Assembly (NCBI GenBank): GCA_028583605.1
Contig: CM053330.1
Span: 16,765,539-16,829,538, forward strand
Source of the DNA: Dastarcus helophoroides
Lineage: Eukaryota > Arthropoda > Insecta > Coleoptera > Bothrideridae
Length of the DNA stretch: 64,000 bases
Direction of reading: 5' to 3'
Shown: piece by piece, positions 46,674 through 57,151 of the stretch
Position numbering within the stretch: the first letter of the stretch is position 1
Layout of the letters: each line of letters starts with the position of its first letter
The notes under the pieces: model-generated
What the model was told of the DNA's origin: nothing
The model's input: only the letters and a program-made list of their open reading frames with translations
Databases searched by the model: none
Position numbers and translations under genes: made by a program

Positions 46674-47722
46674 TTTTCTTATAAGGTACGGATCCCTAAA
46701 AGGTAGAAACTGTAATTTAATAATTAAAAGTTAACTTATATACTTATCAAAAGTTTAAACTTCGACTGACATACGACGCACAGCCTAAACCGATGTGTAT
46801 AGAAGCATGAAATTTTGCACAAGGGCTTCCAAATAAGTAAGTCAGCCCTTAGGAAGTAGTTTTCGAAATTTAGCCCCTACGACAAGTTTTTGTGAACTAA
46901 AAGCCCATTTGGTTAATAAATAATAATAAAAAAATAATAGATATATTTTCACCCATGGTCTAATGTACTTGGTACTTACTAACTACCTACCTGAAGTACG
47001 GTTATTTAAACCTACCTTTGATTGTATGTCTGTTTAATTAAACTTGATGTGCCCGTTTGTGATTTCAAAATAAATGATACCTACAGAGAACTCCAATGCA
47101 ACAGATAGATAAGTTAGAATATTTAGCAGATTCGGAGTTGAGAACAAAGCACTGGTTTCAACTTTATTTGGTCTTGTTAGATGTTCAATTCGTCTCCGAC
47201 TAATATTCATGCTCAAATTACAGTAGTCACATTTCATTGATGTTGCGGAAGTAATTACTACCACAGGGTCACATATCTGACGGGGTGGAAAGTGGGAATA
47301 GATATTGTAAATGCTAATAAACGGAATATTCAACTGTAGTAAAGCGGCTTTTATTACCTTTATTTCTGACAAAAATGAGAAGCGGCTGCTATGCTTAGAA
47401 TTAAAAGAAATATTTAATTCAAATTATGCCAATCTGATGAGCAGACATAAGGTCGAAATCTGTTGGTAGTCAATTTGTACAAATATTGCAATCTTCTATA
47501 TCTACCTATGCATTCGAACACTTTGAAATTTATTTTAACTTCCCAAAGCTAGATCGGAATAACTTAAAATTATTATTGGTATTCAATTAGACAATGAATA
47601 GATGCTGTTATTCAATCTTTTCGTATTTATACAAGAAGGTTATTTTTATCTAATTTCGGTGGATTCACAACAGAAATGGGGTAGTTCACATTATAAAAAA
47701 TATCTTACTAAATGTTGTAAAC
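46674..47722. other. noncoding, no gene supported
   Basis: A 112-codon minus-strand open frame (47034-47372) shows no recognisable motif. The stretch ends with AAAC (47719-47722), the target site of the next element. Confidence 0.35.
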
Positions 47723-48461
47723 GGGTGATTCTCATTTAAGAGGTAGTTTCGACGTCCATGATTAAATAATATAGTTTAAAAACAAAATTGTTATAAATGA
47801 CCTAATAACCTCTTTAAGTAAAACGTCTACTCTACTGACCATAAGTTGTATTATTATAAATTACTTTGTTTTTGGCACAATCGCACTTAAACCTTCAAAA
47901 ATGTCTCTCCCCTGGTGTGTCCCTTTGCTGTATGTACAGTAAATTAATAACATTAGGTAAGTCTAAATAAATCACAATTCTTCATTACATTGAATTTCAT
48001 AAACTAGCATAATTAACAATTATAATGTAACAAGTAAAATTATAAAACAATGTTTTTTTCGTAAAAAATAATCAGGACAAATATTGTCCCGCATTTTTCG
48101 TACTTCCTTCAATGGCATTTGAAATCTTATAAAATACTATGCATATACCTTTTTTTTTGGGAATTTAAACTTATGAATGTTTGACAATTGACAAAAGATG
48201 AGGGATCTAAGTCGCTCAAGACATTCATGTGCTATCATTAGCTGTAATTTTAGTCGTGATTCTCAATTGTGCAAGTGTGAACAGTGAACGCAATCTCTCC
48301 CCTGGTAAGTTTTAATTTTTAATTATTTATTTAAATATTTAAATATAATTGTATATATTTACTGCACTTTGTGGGTACAATGTCATGCTTTTAAGTTATT
48401 TCTTTACATTAGATACATTTAAGATTATCTTTGTTTTCTAATGAAAAAATCTCTCCCCTGC

Positions 48462-48520
48462 CATATCTCCCCTGGCTTTTCAAATGCCAGGGAAGGGACC
48501 AAGCGACCAGGGGAGATATG
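48462..48520. repeat. hairpin formed by inverted TCTCCCCTGG motifs
   Basis: CATATCTCCCCTGG (48462-48475) and CCAGGGGAGATATG (48507-48520) form a perfect 14 bp stem around a 31-base loop that itself contains GCCAGGGAAGGGACC. It lies inside the putative first intron of the element's gene. Confidence 0.8.
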
Positions 48521-48594
48521 ATAACATAAGATCAGACTGTTTTTCTCAAGCTTTAACATAGTAGAATTGTTGAAATATATGAATTTTCTTACAG

Positions 48595-49350
48595 ATAGTA
48601 AGCAAAAAAAAACTGACGTGCGAAAAACACCTGGAAAAAAAGCGTTTAGCAGAAGTGTTACGATATCAGCTTATAAAAAATGATCCTGAAAAATATGCAT
48701 AACAAAAATAGAAAGAAAAGAAAAAATATGCAAGGAAAAAAGAAAAAGGCACTGTTAAAACTATAAGTCAGATGACACCCAGAGAACTTCGTAAAGTCAC
48801 CTCCAATTTCAAATAATGAAGATCTTATGTTTCGAGCACTGGCAACAATATTATGGATTTTTTTACCCTAATTTGATAACTTTTTCGTGGAATTATCACG
48901 AAGCCGGCAATGAGAAGGGCTCTTCCTATGGGGTGGGTGCAACATGTAAGAGGACTGCCGATAGACTCGTCGCGAGTGGCACTGTCATTTCGTCGTTGGA
49001 AGACTTGACCAATGCTCTTCAAAAAAGTTGTCTCAACATACAAGTTTTAACTATCGAAGACGCAGACATCTCAGACATAGAAACACAAATTGAATTAGTT
49101 AAAAATATAAACATTTTTCCAGATACACTGCAAGTTCACCAAGTTACTGGAAACATATTTCTTCCTAATCACCTAACAATGAAAACTTTAAGTTGCTTCT
49201 GTGACTAATGCCTGCAATCATTTCTATATGGGCTCTGTGAATTATTTATTCTTTAATTTAAGTCTCGTCCTCAAATTATGAAGATATATGGAACCGAACC
49301 TGATTCGGATGATGAACCACTGCCGTCATTAATATCCCAGCGAATTATAA
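48595..49350 (+). pseudogene. internally deleted transposase-like gene of the TCTCTCCCCTG element
   Basis: A putative intron runs from GTAAGT (48305) to TTTTCTTACAG (48594). The first segment reads RLAEVLRYQLIKNDPEKYA, with two stops, then KYARKKEKGTVKTISQMTPR and ELRKVTS. This is a basic N-terminal block of a kind I recall from uncharacterised arthropod transposon proteins. From ATG 48816 a different frame reads FSWNYHEAGNEKGSSYGVGA and TCKRTADRLVASGTVISSLE. The canonical form of this motif is close to HEAGHGKGAPDGVGA..KRTAD. It continues to LSCFCD, stop, CLQSFLYG and IYGTEPDSDDEPL near 49310. The middle of the protein, with any catalytic domain, is missing. Naming the superfamily would be a guess; Sola-like is one possibility. 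Confidence 0.6.
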
Positions 49351-49913
49351 AGTCCCAACAAATGACAGCCTTTTTGCACATAATAATTGTTTTTTTTTAA
49401 TTCAAAACACTTGAGGTAACATCTTTAAATTTTGTTTTTACGATACATAAACAATATTTATATTACGTATATATTTAGGACAACGCCGTTTATTAGTTAT
49501 TAAAGTGTTCAGTTTCAATTCATTACCATAGTATCTTTTGAAGAAAAATTGTTTAAAAACGAAACGTATGACTTTTATAGTTGGTAAGATATTACAATTA
49601 AAGTTGATTTTTTAAAAAAAGATAGTGTTTCTTTTATAATCGAAAAATTAAATCTCTCCTCTACTCATCATGTCTCTCCCCTGTTCGATATGTCTCTCCC
49701 CTGCATGAAATATCATCCCTGATGCCCCATAAACGCTAAAAAAAAATGATTGTTTAACTGACCATCCTATAGATATGTAGCAAATGAGTCTCTTGAGTAA
49801 TAAAATACTGCTACAAGATTAGTTTTAAGATTTCATAGTCTTGCCGCATTTTATATCATTTGACAACCTCTTCAATGAGAATCACCCAAACATGATAATT
49901 ATTGGGTAAGAAA

Positions 49914-50016
49914 TTTAGAGCAACCTTTGTTGTGTTTTAAATCTTTTTTGGTTTCAGGGGATAAGATTTGTATTTCAATTTTTGAAGATAATCAAAGACC
50001 AGTCCGTTTCACCAAA
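49914..50016. mobile_element. palindromic fold-back MITE, copy D (right half only)
   Basis: Begins at the palindrome centre with TTAGAGCAACCTTTGTTGTG and runs to AGACCAGTCCGTTTCACCAA. The left half is gone. It lies 26 bp after the right end of the preceding element. Confidence 0.8.
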
Positions 50017-50937
50017 AGAATTAAGAAATTTTCTTTTTTTTTTTCAAAAAAAAATCTCGTGATTGGTTTATTATTACAATCTTAAAATTGCAATATTTTA
50101 CTCGCTGAACAAATGTCACAAAACGGAGGTGGTCATGATGGTTTTAAGTGTGACCTTACTTTTTGAACATTACCAACGGTTGCCAGTTCGCTAGTGTTTA
50201 TCTTTGGCAATTATATCGTGCTTTTACGTGTTTTGTGGTGCTTTTGTTTTTTTTTTATTTAAATATGGACTAATTTATTATTATGTAAGTGCGTTGGCCC
50301 TAAACTTCCAATAGGAATGCATTATTTCATATGAAAATTTGATTGCTATATGAATGACGTCACATCTGTTTAAACATGGCGGCTCCTGTTTCCGCACCAA
50401 TTTAAATAACTGAATTCTATTTCATATATTTCACCTTATAAAGCAATTTTATTTAAGAAAAATAAAAAGTTATATGGAATAGTACAGCAGTGTGAACATT
50501 ATAAGAAAATTTTAAAATAAAAATCAAATATTTTATTAATAACTTATTAAAGTATAACGTATACATTGTTCACCGCTCTACCTCATTTAAATTTTAAGTG
50601 TAAATATTGGGTGGTTGAAGTTAGCGATTGAAAAATACAGAAATAAGATGTTCTCCTCAAAAAATGAAGTTGATGTGGGTTACTTTCCTTCTTTGCTCTA
50701 AGTCGCATAAATCTAGGTGGCTTGTTTTCGAAGGTCCAACCTGCATAATGTATGACGGAGAAGCTCTGAATTTCTAAAGCTCATTTTAACGCGTACATTG
50801 TCCAAAAAATACACTGAACGATTTGTTAAAAAAAAATTCAATTCGCCAGGACCTAGTCGGGCTCGCACAATTAGAATTCTCTACTGATAATACTGTCCGT
50901 TGTCAATAGATCAAATTAAAATATTTTTTGTTTATAT
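50017..50937. other. noncoding, possible MITE remnants
   Basis: Contains ATGACGTCACATCTGTTTAA then ACATGGCGGCTCC (50353-50393), a combination reminiscent of insect MITE ends, but no inverted partner was found. No gene seen. Confidence 0.35.
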
Positions 50938-51271
50938 CGTAACAAATTGTAGTTACAAAATTTGTATTAGCGATTGTGTAGAGTAAGGAACCCTCTAGAA
51001 ACATTTGATAATGAAAAGCGGCGCGAGAATGAATCATACGGCAGATAAGCGTTCCAGACGTTTCTACAAGCGATAACCTTCTCTGCACGGAGATCTGTTC
51101 TATAAAACCGGAACGGTATAAATACGTGGTCGTCTTTTCCTCAGTTATTCAATTAGTTAGTCAGATAGTCTTATAGTTAAGTGAATCATAATTGTAGTGT
51201 TCCAAAATAAGTTTGAAATAAAGTGTTTACAATTCACGAAGTTTTAATTTTCGGATCGATAACACGCAACA
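50938..51271 (+). mobile_element. solo LTR of a Ty3/gypsy-type retrotransposon, copy 3
   Basis: Starts CGTAACAAATTG (first base mutated from T) and ends CACGCAACA. ATAT flanks both sides (50934-50937, 51272-51275). TATA box TATAAAT at 51117; AAATAAAG near 51216. More diverged than copies 1 and 2. Confidence 0.82.
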
Positions 51272-51275
51272 ATAT

Positions 51276-51746
51276 GTATATTGAAGTCTCATGCAAATTT
51301 CCCTGTATGATGATTGAACGATAAAGAAATTGTCTATTTTCGAGTAGAAAATTTTTGAGCGATGGCAATATTTTTAGAACTGATGCCATAATTTTAATAT
51401 CACAACATATCTCAAGCACAAAAAGCATTCACAGTGATACATGGTTTGTGAGTTCGCGCTTTAATCTTCGGTTCCAATGTCTCAGCTGGCTGTTGTGGTG
51501 TATACATACTCTATAGCAACGGCGATGGTTACTCTGACTGAGTTGGGTGTAATTAATAAACCTGTGGTAGCTCCTAAAGTATTACTCTAAATGAAATAAT
51601 GTAATTCTATCTGCACTATATAGGCTTCAGTTAACTAAAGTGTTTTAGTTGATAGAAATTATTACTATCCAGCTCGAAGAGACTTGGAAGGCAAACACCT
51701 ATTTTGATTTAACACAATTATTTTTTGGCAACTATTTGAGTATTGA
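51276..51746. other. noncoding, nothing recognised
   Basis: Unique-looking sequence between the solo LTR and repeat R1. No feature supported. Confidence 0.35.
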
Positions 51747-51919
51747 AGAAACCTGCAAACTTCCGATAGTCTATTACTCAATATCTACTAACCCTTTTAA
51801 AATCAAAATTCTGTCTTTAAAAACCTAGAATATCACGGGGAAATAGTTATTTCTTGCAAATTTTAGGCTGCATTACTAAGATCATTGGATCAAAAATTAT
51901 TAAAATATATTTTAGAATA
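51747..51919 (+). repeat. dispersed repeat R1, copy b, left part (split by pogo)
   Basis: Matches 45849-46060 and continues at 54538-54635 on the far side of the pogo element, so the pogo landed in a pre-existing R1 copy. Confidence 0.6.
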
Positions 51920-54535
51920 AGGGAGAGTGAGGGAATGGTGCGTACTTAAGCTAAAATTTCATTTGTGATGAAATTATCACAGCTGGCATAATTTTAAGTA
52001 CGGTATAAGAAACGCCAGTTATTGTACTTTTTATATGTAACGTAATATTTCAAGATAATAATAACATGTTAGTACAGCAATATTAGAAGACAATAAGTGT
52101 TTTTGCGCATGATTATCCATCTCTTCGGGTAATTATGGGCCTGCGTTGGGTAATGATGCGCATGTACGTTAAATTAGGAAAAAGAAAGACTTATTCAATC
52201 TAAAATCTATTTTATTATTTAATGCCCATATAAAAAACTATTGCGAATTAAGGGAAAGAATTATCTAATGTAAACAAGTCACATGTATAATTCTTTGAAG
52301 TATCTACCCCTGTGCACTTTGCGTGGTTCCAAGAAGCACATAAAACGCACCGGTACCATAATTCCCCATCCTTTCCAATTTCTCCACAGATACCACAAAT
52401 CTCGTTCGGTTTGCTGGGCGTTGTCTCAATTCAACATCGCCTAATTCGTCACCATCGCATATATCAGACAAATCTTCCGATAAATCATCAGATGACTGAG
52501 GTGTTGCTTCTTTCTTCATTTTCTGTTTGGCTTTAAATTTCTTTCTATCTAATGTTTGGCCATCAAAACATTTACCAATAGGACTCTTTTTTAATGCTTT
52601 AGCTATTTTCTTTTCTCCTAATTTTCTTTTGCGTAATTTTCTTTTCTCTTGGGCTTTTTCTAATTCTTTCTTTACAGGCGTGCTTGTTAACATTTTCGAG
52701 CATTGTTTCTTGCGAGATTTACTTTTGACTTCTGTATTTTTCACAATTCTCTTTGCAAGTGGAGCAAAGGCCAGAAAAGAGTTGCTTTCGGATGTGCTCG
52801 CTTGAGGATCTTTATCATCTACTGAAGAATGCTGTCGAGCATCAGCAATATCATTATTTATCCTAGGTGAGGTAGGAGCTTCTGTATCGGAACCATCTTC
52901 TATAGTGATATTTTTAAGGTGATTGGCAAGAGCAAAATCATCTTCATTAAATTTATGCGGATCAACTGGATATATTCCCGAGATACGAAATCCTGTAACA
53001 GCTTTTCCTATTGTGGCTGCTTTCATAAACGCTTTGTTTAATAGTTCAGCAACCTCATATTCTGTGATTTTTTGATGACCCATATTGGTCAAATATAGAT
53101 CATATTCTCTGTACAGTGCGTTTTTTAGGGGACCAAAAAAGGTTAAGTCTAATGGCTGAAGATGATCTGAGGTGTGTGGTGGAAGTGATAACATATGAAT
53201 ATTATTTTTTTGCAGAAGTTGTATGACGAAATCGAAATAAGACTTGAATGATTATCAAGGATCAGGAGGATGGGGTCAGGTAAAGTAGGCTTTGCATGCT
53301 CCACGAAATGAGACAGCCAATCAACAAAAAGTTCAGAATTTATCCAACCATTCTTGGAACATTTGTAGTAAACACCAACAGGGCCATTTTTCTGATGGGT
53401 TGCGGGCATTCTTTGTCGTGGATAAATAAGCATCGGCGGGATATAATTCCCTGCAGCACTTATACCTGAAGACAGCAGTTATCGTCCTTCCTCTTTCGGC
53501 GGAAATTGCAGCTCCCACTTTTTTCGCTCCTTTTGGTCCATAAACTTTTGGACATTTGGCCTGGACAGTGGTAATGCCAGTTTCATCCATATTAAAAATT
53601 CTATTTGGCTCAAATTTATATTTCTCCATAAGTGCTTGAAGGTGAGAATAAAACACTTTTACAGCTTCTCTTTTAAATGAAGTAATTTTATTTAAACTAG
53701 TCCCCTCAGGCTGTCTAAGTTTTATCTCAGGATTTCTTTTCAAAAAGCCGTAAAGTCAGTCTTTTCCGGCTAATCTCTTATCTCGATTAAAATTATTGGC
53801 TATGTTCTTTTGTTCCGCATATCTAAATGCTCATCTTCTGAGTCCTTTGGATGTCAAGCCAAAAAACAATTTGGCCAGCAGTAAAATATATTCTTTTAAT
53901 TCGGACTCTGTTTCTTCCGTGAATACAGGTTTACGTCCCAGGCGAGGTGGCTTATGCACATTTTCTAAAAGTTTCTTCCTTAAGGTTGACTCCGGTATGT
54001 TAAAAGCCCTTCCAGCTTCTCTAATTTTTTTTCCATCATTCCTTATAATGCTCAGAGCATTTTGTAGATCTTCGGCCGTGTATGACAAGATTGTAGTTTT
54101 GCGAGTGACATTTTTAGGCATCTACAAAGAAAACAAATGTTCAAAAATTACCATTTCAGTACACGCGGGCTAATCGTATGCATGTATGCGCATCGTTGCC
54201 CCTTTATGGCATATTCTTTAAAATCATAACCTGACCAAAAACTGTTTGTTGAATTGCCGCCTAAGTGTACCAAGATATGCTCTAATAACTAATTATTGAG
54301 AGAATAATCCGTTCAAAAAAACTGTATAAATAATTTGGACTTACCGTCTTATTTTCAGTCGACGAAAATTAACAAAAAATGGTTCGAAACCCGACAACCG
54401 AATGTCACAAATTTCACGTGTTTATCATGCGTTCAAAAGAGTGCAGTACTAATTCAAATCCTTGGACCAGCGGTAGAATTTAAAATATAGGGGTGCGCAG
54501 GATTACTCGCCGCGCACCATTCCCCCACTTTCCCT
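51920..54535 (-). mobile_element. pogo-type element, full length, with TA duplication
   Basis: Left end AGGGAGAGTGAGGGAATGGT and right end (other strand) AGGGAAAGTGGGGGAATGGT match at 18 of 20 positions and both continue with GCG. TA flanks both sides (51918-51919 and 54536-54537). Length is 2616 bp. The transposase gene fills the element on the minus strand. Insertion into repeat R1 is supported by an empty paralogous site at about 46063. Confidence 0.93.
52248..54121 (-). pseudogene. pogo/Tigger-type transposase with 2 stops and 3 frameshifts
   Basis: Starts MPKNVTRKTTILSYTAEDLQ with a Psq helix-turn-helix (FNIPESTLRKKL), then FGLTSKGLRR, stop, AFRYAEQKNIANNFNRDKRL, AGKD, stop, LYGFLKRNPEIKLRQPEGTS (CENP-B-like domain). 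The DDE domain has FNMDETGITTVQAKCPKVYG (first D). After a frameshift near 53455 come VDWLSHFVEHAKPTLPD and LLILDNHSS (second D). After another near 53215 comes LPPHTSDHLQPLDLTFFGPL (third D), followed by GFRISGIYPVDPHKF. A lysine-rich tail follows, and after a third frameshift near 52410 a zinc finger: ICGICGEIGKDGELWYRCVL, CASWNHAKC, YTCD, ending at TAA 52248. All three catalytic aspartates survive, but the gene cannot make one protein. Same architecture as the relic at 59-1069. Confidence 0.93.
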
Positions 54536-54537
54536 TA

Positions 54538-54635
54538 CTTAGAAAAAGATGTTTAAAATGGTACCTTATACGATATATGTTTTAATAAGAACTTGATTCT
54601 TTCGTGCACCTAACTAACCATGCATTCTAAGAAAA
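54538..54635 (+). repeat. dispersed repeat R1, copy b, right part
   Basis: Continues R1 after the pogo element: GTTTAAAATGGTACCTTA matches CATTTTCAAATGATACCTA at 46071. See the left part at 51747. Confidence 0.55.
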
Positions 54636-55049
54636 AGTAGATTTCTTGTAATGCCAACTGCCAATGTTTACCTAGATCATCAAGAAAAATTTCATACTAC
54701 GTTACATACTTCCCGAGAAAGATATCTGTGCCCACCAAATACACAAATTATTCATCGTAATTGAATATAGTTCGTGGTGAATCACTACGAGCAACTTAGG
54801 TCGGGAAATATTTTGCTTGGTAGCGAAGTCCCATTTCATTTGGTAAAATATATCAACATAGATAGAAGTTTTCGCTACAATTATATAGAAGTCTTCTGTT
54901 ACTTGTTTGCCTTAGAAAAGTTGCTGTTGCTGAAATGTGAACCACTCTACCTTGCAAACCCCTTCAATGTAAGTTCTCATTAAATAAAGCGGTCCAGGGT
55001 TTGGAGACATTCAGTAACTGAGTTAAATTATTATCATGAATTAAATTTT
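54636..55049. other. noncoding, nothing recognised
   Basis: Unique-looking sequence; a 69-codon open frame at 54774 has no motif. Confidence 0.35.
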
Positions 55050-55288
55050 TGTGGAACAGACTGGTCCTTGGTTATCTTCCAAATTAATATACAAATCTTG
55101 TCCCATGAAACCAAGAAAGATTAAAAAACATAACAAAGGTTGCTTTAACGCAATTCGATAACCAAGCTATCATCATCTTGAGCATCTCTCTGAAGATGAT
55201 AGCTTGGCTATCGAAACGCGTTAGAGCACCCTTTGTTGTATTTTTTAATCTTTCTTGGATTCAGGGGACAAGATTTGCATTTTAATTA
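55050..55288. mobile_element. palindromic fold-back MITE, copy E (most complete on the left)
   Basis: Left outer end TGTGGAACAGACTGGTCCTT (55050) is present, followed by TTGGTTATCTTCC and the palindrome ACCAAGCTATCATCATCTTG / CTGAAGATGATAGCTTGG. The right outer end is truncated after GACAAGATTTGCATTTTAAT. Combined with copies A and C it defines an element of roughly 270 bp. Confidence 0.87.
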
Positions 55289-55788
55289 TCAATTAAATTA
55301 AAACACAAAAAACCAAAGAACCACTATGTTTTGGGGCTGAGCTCTACATAGATACAAGAAAAGTACTCAAAAGTTAATATAACCTAGGTCTTATAAAGAA
55401 TAAATAATCAGGTGTTCAAATAAACAAGTCATTAAGTTTAAGGTGATTTTTTGTTAGAACATGGATACGATACTTATTGATTGTTTTTGGTTGATCTGTC
55501 AAGTATCACTTTGACGTTAGAATTTTTTAAGGCCAACGAAAAACATTTTCAAGATTATTTTCTTTGACAAATCACGATTTGAATTCATGAAATTCATAAA
55601 ATAATGGGATGTTCTAAAGTCTTCAAGTGATTTTACACATTTGTTCGGTTTTTAAATTTAGCTTTGTTTAAGAACAAAACATTAAAACCATTAAGCGTTA
55701 ATTTGTCTCCAAGATCCAAGAAGCGAAATAAAGCACCCAAAAAAACCATAGCAAAAAACAAGCTAATAAACTTTCATGCAAGAGAGAT
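55289..55788. other. noncoding, leads into repeat R2
   Basis: The part 55665-55735 (GCTTTGTTTAAGAACAAAAC, TTTGTCTCCAAGATCC) resembles 56941-57032 (GCTTTGTTTAGGAACAAAAT, TTTGCCTCCAAGAGCC), so both carry pieces of one repeat. No gene called. Confidence 0.4.
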
Positions 55789-56682
55789 AGGCCAAAAAAA
55801 GCAGACAACCCTTAGATTCATTATCAAATGAAGATAATCACTTCAGTTATGTTTTCGCTGAAAAACATGGAATCGTTGTGAGATTTAGTAGAAAGTCTGA
55901 TTCAAGAACTACCCCATATCCCGGTATCTACTCCCGCAGAGTAGATAGCGAAAACCGGTTTGCAGACGTTGAAATCCACAGATTTTGTAACTACTGACTG
56001 CATGAGTGTTTAAAAAAGGGTAATAGGCCTTAGACATGGCCTAAGTAAAAAGATGTTTTATTTTTTAAATTTTGTGACATTAAAAACAAGATTTCCTTTC
56101 CAAATGGGGGGCGTAAAGGATTTTTGGATTCGCTTGAACTTGACTTTCAACAACCTTACAAAATAATGTTCCTTTTACGTCACCAAATAAAATATTTCTT
56201 GATGATTCTATGAGTGCAGATCATTGTTTCTTTAAACCATTGTATTACATTAGTTCTGTTTATAACATATTTAAAGGGGAATATAAAGACACAACAACTC
56301 AAGGGCCAAAGTAACACTTAATAGAAACCCAACATTCTCTCTATTTTCAAAGTTCAAAATGTCAGTTTATTTTCAAAAAATCGGTAAATCGGTTACAGTA
56401 ATATTTTTAGTAACCATTAGCTAATGCATAGATATATTTTTAATTTTTGTGACACTCAAAAAAGTTTTATATAAATTCCAGTAGTAAATTGGTCACAAAA
56501 AATGGGTCAAAGTAACCCTGGTTTACTATATCCTTCTATATTTACAATGCCAATTCGTTAGCAGCAATGAAATATATGTGAATAACCGTAAAAGACAACT
56601 TTTTTAATTTTTGAATTGGGCTGGAATAAAAATAAAAATGGGGAGTATCCATTAGGAAAACTAACCCTGTATATGTTGATTT
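55789..56682 (+). repeat. dispersed repeat R2, copy 1
   Basis: Aligns along about 850 bp with 62551-63432: TTCATTATCAAATGAAGATA, TTACAAAATAATGTTCCTTT, GTCACCAAATAAAATATTTC and GTTTTTAGTAACCATTAG-type text are shared. The right end ATTAGGAAAACTAACCCTGT (56652) is repeated inverted at 58598, suggesting an element end. A short possible coding trace reads DSLSNEDNHFSYVFAEKHGI near 55820. Family not identified. Confidence 0.7.
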
Positions 56683-56857
56683 GATAAGGGAAAGTGTTCT
56701 TTTCTCGCTTTCATGGAGTATAGGCCACTACTGTAGAGTTGATTTGCAATAAGAAAATTTTACTTCCAGCAAAGATACAGAAGTGGGCGCTAGACACGAA
56801 ACGGTTTACTACCCCTGCTCTTGAGAAAAGATGTAGAACAGAATTCAAAGTTCAATA

Positions 56858-57151
56858 TTGTGGGTTCTGTTTTTTTTTTATTCCCAAGAGGCGCAACTGT
56901 TGCATTATCTAGCGATGTCAAAGCTGCATGAAGTATCAGTAGCTTTGTTTAGGAACAAAATGTTGATATCCATGAAACCTGAAAACATTCAAACCATTAA
57001 GAGTTACTTTGCCTCCAAGAGCCCTGCAGAAGTCGTTGGGCGATTCATTTTATGGCATGAAAATGGGGTAATACCGATAACTAAACCAGAAGTTTATGTA
57101 AAATCGAAAACGTTGCTGAATATTTTGGAAATAAATGGATGCAAGTGTTAA
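56858..57151 (+). other. unassigned 97-codon open frame, probably from a repeat
   Basis: Reads MSKLHEVSVALFRNKMLISM, KPENIQTIKSYFASKSPAEV, VGRFILWHENGVIPITKPEV and ends EINGCKC. Composition is protein-like (charged and hydrophobic residues alternate, few low-complexity runs), unlike the AT-rich artefact frames. I do not recognise it. A degraded relative of its middle part occurs at 55665-55735, next to repeat R2, which argues for a mobile element protein fragment rather than a host exon. No splice sites were convincing. Confidence 0.35.

Larger units (their letters stand above)
47723..49887 (+). mobile_element. unusual DNA transposon with 4 bp duplication and many TCTCTCCCCTG motifs
   Basis: Left end GGGTGATTCTCATTTAAGAG and right end (other strand) GGGTGATTCTCATTGAAGAG are inverted repeats with one mismatch in 20. 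Flanks are AAAC on both sides (47719-47722, 49888-49891), a 4 bp target duplication. Seven good and one weak copies of TCTCTCCCCTG or its core lie inside (47904, 48294, 48450, 48466, 48507 inverted, 49653 weak, 49673, 49693). A broken transposase-like gene is in the middle. Superfamily uncertain; 4 bp duplications are known for Sola and Ginger, among others. Confidence 0.82.

Noticed and set aside
46643..46680. Hairpin followed by T run, like a rho-independent terminator
   Set aside because: The window is clearly from an animal genome; the structure belongs to a dispersed repeat.
47034..47372. 112-codon minus-strand open frame
   Set aside because: No recognisable domain, no repeat relation, no splice sites found; not enough to call a gene.
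52527..52805. 92-codon plus-strand frame in the pogo element
   Set aside because: Antisense shadow of the lysine-rich tail of the transposase.
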